Source: Sphingobacterium kitahiroshimense (lineage in GTDB: Bacteria > Bacteroidota > Bacteroidia > Sphingobacteriales > Sphingobacteriaceae). Taken from it: DNA of 64,000 nucleotides. Positions 61,353 to 64,000 of this stretch are shown here, piece after piece. The translations under genes were made by a program, and so were the position numbers. Numbering within the stretch: position 1 is the first letter of the stretch; each line of letters starts with the position of its first letter. The stretch covers positions 5,332,001-5,396,000 of the forward strand of contig NZ_JAOQNK010000001.1 in assembly GCF_025961315.1 (NCBI RefSeq). The letters run 5' to 3'. The notes beneath the pieces were generated by a model. The model was not told the DNA's origin, did no database searches, and worked only from the letters and a program-made list of their open reading frames with translations.

Positions 61353-62552
61353 TCATTGTGAGTCTGCTCTCTTTAGTTTATTTCCGATTACTAATAAAGT
61401 TAAACCTATACAGAGGGATAAGATAAAATAGCAGATCGCTAATGTCTGTTGGTCACCAACATTCAATAGACTGACCAGGCTGTAGCTGGCAAAAGAAGTC
61501 ACGATATAAGCCCCGCCACTGGTTAATCCACCTGCTGCGCCTGCATATTGTGGGAACCGTGTCAAACAATAGGTGAAGTAGATGTTGTACATAAATCCCA
61601 TCAGGAAATGCATTAATAAAGCAAAAAACATCAGAGAAAATAAGCTGTAATACCAGAATGCTGTTGCAAACATTAAACAGGCTAATGTGGCTTGTCCGAT
61701 TGTTGCTAGTCGTAGTTTTTTTTGCATAGACTTTGCTAACATAGCTTTACTCAGTAGGCCTCCGAACAGTAAAAATAAGCCAGAAAGAAGAGACATATTT
61801 CCGGTCATGACAGGAGAAAAATTAAAGTCATGCTCGATCATAAAAGGTGCAGACATCCCAAATACAATAGCCATAGCGTAACTGAATCCCAATAGCACGA
61901 TGCCCATGCTGAAGTCTTTAGTGCTCAACATCACTTTAAAAGCATTAACTGTACCCGAAATGCGGTAGGGTTTTTGTTCTTTTAGTGTTTCTCCTGTAAA
62001 CCGGTATTCCAATAGAAACATGATGAGTGCATAAATAGCAAGGAAATAAAAATTTCCTTTCCAGCCAACATAATTTTGCAGAAACCCGCCTAAGAATGGT
62101 GCAAGAATGGGGGCGGATGACCATACAATAGATAGTAATGAGGTGTAATTTTTTAATTTATCACCGTCATAAACATCCACGAGAAAGCTACGTTTGGATA
62201 CCATAATAATAGAAATGACTAAGCCTTGGATGGCCCGCATACCGATTATAAAATAAATATTGGAAGAGTTGATCAGTAAGATATTGCTCAGGATAAATAG
62301 TACTAATGCTAACATGCTTAATCTGTAACGGCCATAACTGTCCACTAAACTTCCTAGAAGAAGTTGTCCCAGTCCATAAAAAATGAGATAAACTGTCAGG
62401 GTTAATCGGACACTTGATATGGAGGTTCCCAATGCGGTTACCATATCCGGAAAAGAAGGGATGTAAATGTCCATCGCAAAACCGGAAAGCGGTATAAGCA
62501 TAAATGTCAAAATAGTACTGATACCCTCGTGTTTCTTTTCTTGTCTTCTCAT
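61353..62552 (-). CDS. MFS drug/multidrug transporter of the Bcr/CflA type
   Basis: 399 residues with twelve membrane segments. Family features are MLIPLSGFAMDIYIPSFPDM near the start, the loop motif LVDSYGRYRLSMLALVLF, and RAIQGLVISIIMVSKRSFLV. Members pump out bicyclomycin, sulfonamides, Cys or other small molecules in exchange for protons. An AraC-type regulator begins 108 bases upstream on the same strand and the FUSC gene follows, giving an apparent efflux group. The exported compound is unknown. Confidence 0.88.
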   Translation of the reverse strand: MRRQEKKHEGISTILTFMLIPLSGFAMDIYIPSFPDMVTALGTSISSVRLTLTVYLIFYGLGQLLLGSLVDSYGRYRLSMLALVLFILSNILLINSSNIYFIIGMRAIQGLVISIIMVSKRSFLVDVYDGDKLKNYTSLLSIVWSSAPILAPFLGGFLQNYVGWKGNFYFLAIYALIMFLLEYRFTGETLKEQKPYRISGTVNAFKVMLSTKDFSMGIVLLGFSYAMAIVFGMSAPFMIEHDFNFSPVMTGNMSLLSGLFLLFGGLLSKAMLAKSMQKKLRLATIGQATLACLMFATAFWYYSLFSLMFFALLMHFLMGFMYNIYFTYCLTRFPQYAGAAGGLTSGGAYIVTSFASYSLVSLLNVGDQQTLAICYFILSLCIGLTLLVIGNKLKRADSQ

Positions 62553-62659
62553 CCTAAAATCATATTATCTTGATCAACCTGTTTCCTTAATGCTGTCAGC
62601 AAAATTAAAGGAAGATCGATGTATTAAAAAGACAGGATTCAAAGTTATTTTTACGAAAA

Positions 62660-63574
62660 TCAAACTTGTTTCATAAATCTTTCGCGGTGAATTTTAGGCG
62701 TAATAAGCGCATGCTTTTTAAAGAAGGAAGTAAAGTGTTGCGGATATTCAAAACCTAGACCCTGACCGATCTGTCCGATGGTCCAGTCGCTATTTTCCAA
62801 TAGTTTTTTACCCTCTAATAATAAGCGTTCCTGAATATGCTGAGAAGTCGACTTTCCGGTCATTGCCTTAAGCAGATGGTTGAGATGATTGATATGGGTA
62901 TTTAAACGATTGGCATAATCAGCAGGACTTTTTAAATACAGAATCTGTTGCGGTGACTCTAGTGGAAACTGATTATTTAATAGGGTGAAAAACTGATGTA
63001 CTAATCGGTTGCTTGCCGGAATGCGCTGTCCATCGATGGTTTCGCGATGTACTTTGATAACGTTGTATATAATGAGACGCAGTATGCTGTCAATGATTTC
63101 ATTCTTAAACATATGTCCATCCATATGTTCTGACGCAAGTCTTTCAAAATAAAAAAAGAGCTCCTGGAATTTTGCCTGATCGAGATGGATGTAGGTAAAC
63201 GGTTTCGCTATCATCTCTTCATGCACGCGGTCGAATTCTAGTTTCATTTCTTTGGTTAAAAATGATTCATTGAAAAGGCAGACGTAACCGTCCTGATTTG
63301 CAGCAAGTGGTTCCCAGCCATAATTGACTTCCGGGCGTGAGAAGAATATGGTGGGCCGGTCTACTTTTAGCTCACCCTGATCTGTAATTAAAATTCCGGG
63401 ATTCTGTGTGAGTGTTATTTTGTAATAGTCTCTGCGTGCATAGGGGAGACTTAGCATACAGCTCTCCGTTTTGATGACATTGAAATGTAAAGCATTCCGT
63501 TGAGAATGGATGAGATCTAAAGGGATTTCTTTCTTTATATTGGTATAATAACCTAATAAATCTTCTGTTTGCAT
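62660..63574 (-). CDS. AraC-family transcriptional regulator
   Basis: 304 residues. Sensor half: CMLSLPYARRDYYKITLTQN, ILITDQGELKVDRPTIFFSR, NQDGYVCLFNESFL. HTH half: YLKSPADYANRLNTHINHLN, TGKSTSQHIQERLLLEGKKL, WTIGQIGQGLGFEYPQHFTS. It is directly upstream of the MFS efflux gene on the same strand and is the likely local regulator of it. Confidence 0.88.
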   Translation of the reverse strand: MQTEDLLGYYTNIKKEIPLDLIHSQRNALHFNVIKTESCMLSLPYARRDYYKITLTQNPGILITDQGELKVDRPTIFFSRPEVNYGWEPLAANQDGYVCLFNESFLTKEMKLEFDRVHEEMIAKPFTYIHLDQAKFQELFFYFERLASEHMDGHMFKNEIIDSILRLIIYNVIKVHRETIDGQRIPASNRLVHQFFTLLNNQFPLESPQQILYLKSPADYANRLNTHINHLNHLLKAMTGKSTSQHIQERLLLEGKKLLENSDWTIGQIGQGLGFEYPQHFTSFFKKHALITPKIHRERFMKQV

Positions 63575-63676
63575 CTTTTTAATTAATTACATAATTCAAA
63601 GATAGTGAATTGCTTTTTTATACGGAGAGAGTAGTTGAAATGTTATGTATTTATTACAGCTGCTTGCATAGTTTAA

Positions 63677-64000
63677 TTATTTTTTAGGGATAATTTCTAC
63701 CCATTTTTTTTCCAAGTATAGGGTCGTTCCTTTGATTTTGGTTGCATCTATAAATGTGGCTTGAACAAAGTTCCCAGTGATATTTTTATATTTTAATTTT
63801 AGGCCTTTCTCATCCAAGCCGGAAGTTTCATAATAGGCGCCTAATGGAAGTTTAAAGGGATTGTTCTTAACGTCGTTGGTGAAAATGGATAGTAAAAATA
63901 GTCTTTTGGAATTGGTGTCAGGTTTTTCATAGCCAAATATACGATGATCAAGTCTCATATTGGCGTTTAGCGTTAGGATGCTATCCGAAGTATTCAGATC
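63677..64000 (-). CDS. Hypothetical protein, C-terminal part (cut by window edge)
   Basis: The frame is open through the window edge: codons before the Met at 63958 read DLNTSDSILTLNAN, so the true start lies beyond base 64000. The visible 107 residues are beta-rich with FGYEKPDTNSKRLFLLSIFT, LPLGAYYETSGLDEKGLKLK and IKGTTLYLEKKWVEI, suggestive of a secreted or periplasmic protein. No family is recognised. Confidence 0.6.
   Translation of the reverse strand, partial: DLNTSDSILTLNANMRLDHRIFGYEKPDTNSKRLFLLSIFTNDVKNNPFKLPLGAYYETSGLDEKGLKLKYKNITGNFVQATFIDATKIKGTTLYLEKKWVEIIPKK

Noticed and set aside
1..64000. tRNA, rRNA, CRISPR arrays, intact IS elements or prophage
   Set aside because: I looked for T-loop sequences, regular spaced repeats, transposase or integrase motifs and terminal repeats and found none that hold up.

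Overview
The window is a piece of AT-rich chromosome from a member of the Bacteroidota, most likely the Sphingobacteriaceae (Sphingobacterium or a close relative). The evidence is two SusC/SusD outer-membrane pairs, an ECF sigma/FecR pair feeding an STN-containing receptor, several promoters of the Bacteroidota type (TTTG, about 19 bases, then TAnnTTTG), many Bacteroidota-type lipoproteins, and families common in this group such as DUF3667, DUF2480, DUF3472 and PLDc_N. I see no tRNA, rRNA, CRISPR array or intact insertion sequence. The genus is inferred from gene content only.

Region by region: 0-1.2 kb holds a truncated TonB-dependent receptor divergent from a DtxR/MntR-type metal repressor, with a large operator-like inverted repeat between them. 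1.4-9.5 kb holds a LamG-exonuclease/phosphatase fusion, a DUF3472-ricin lipoprotein, an AraC regulator divergent from an AEC transporter, and an acyltransferase broken by a single in-frame TGA. 9.7-17.6 kb holds a beta-propeller/HEAT/cytochrome c protein, a membrane glycosyltransferase and small membrane proteins. 17.8-23.3 kb holds a LuxR regulator, a GNAT enzyme, a PfpI/DJ-1 protein next to a Crp/Fnr regulator with a textbook TGTGA-N6-TCACA site between them, a FabH-like synthase, and a decayed vsr endonuclease gene. 23.6-31.3 kb is a complete sigma-FecR-SusC-SusD uptake locus, with a 70-bp tandem triplication of the fecR tail.

31.6-42.5 kb is the most interesting part. It is a tight operon of SusC, SusD, two DoxX/MauE-like membrane paralogues, a lipoprotein rhodanese, a Tat-exported CstB-like persulfide dioxygenase-rhodanese fusion and an FAD oxidoreductase. 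Ahead of it is a long leader with a 45-codon ORF ending Met-Cys-Cys-stop, followed by one hairpin and then a terminator-like hairpin with a T7 run just before susC. I read this as an uptake and oxidation system for a sulfur compound, possibly controlled by cysteine-sensitive attenuation. The parts are visible in the sequence; the substrate and the mechanism are inference.

42.8-52.1 kb carries lipoproteins, an M60-like metallopeptidase, an ECF sigma-Hsp20 stress cluster, a roughly 0.96-kb gene-free stretch with degenerate sequence and an orphan terminator, two GNAT enzymes, a LysR regulator and small membrane proteins. 52.5-64 kb carries a superoxide dismutase-DUF2480-FMN reductase operon, a GNAT enzyme, an O-methyltransferase, an MBL hydrolase with an AraC regulator, a siderophore-interacting protein divergent from another AraC regulator across a symmetric double promoter, and an AraC-MFS-FUSC efflux group. 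A partial gene runs off the right edge.
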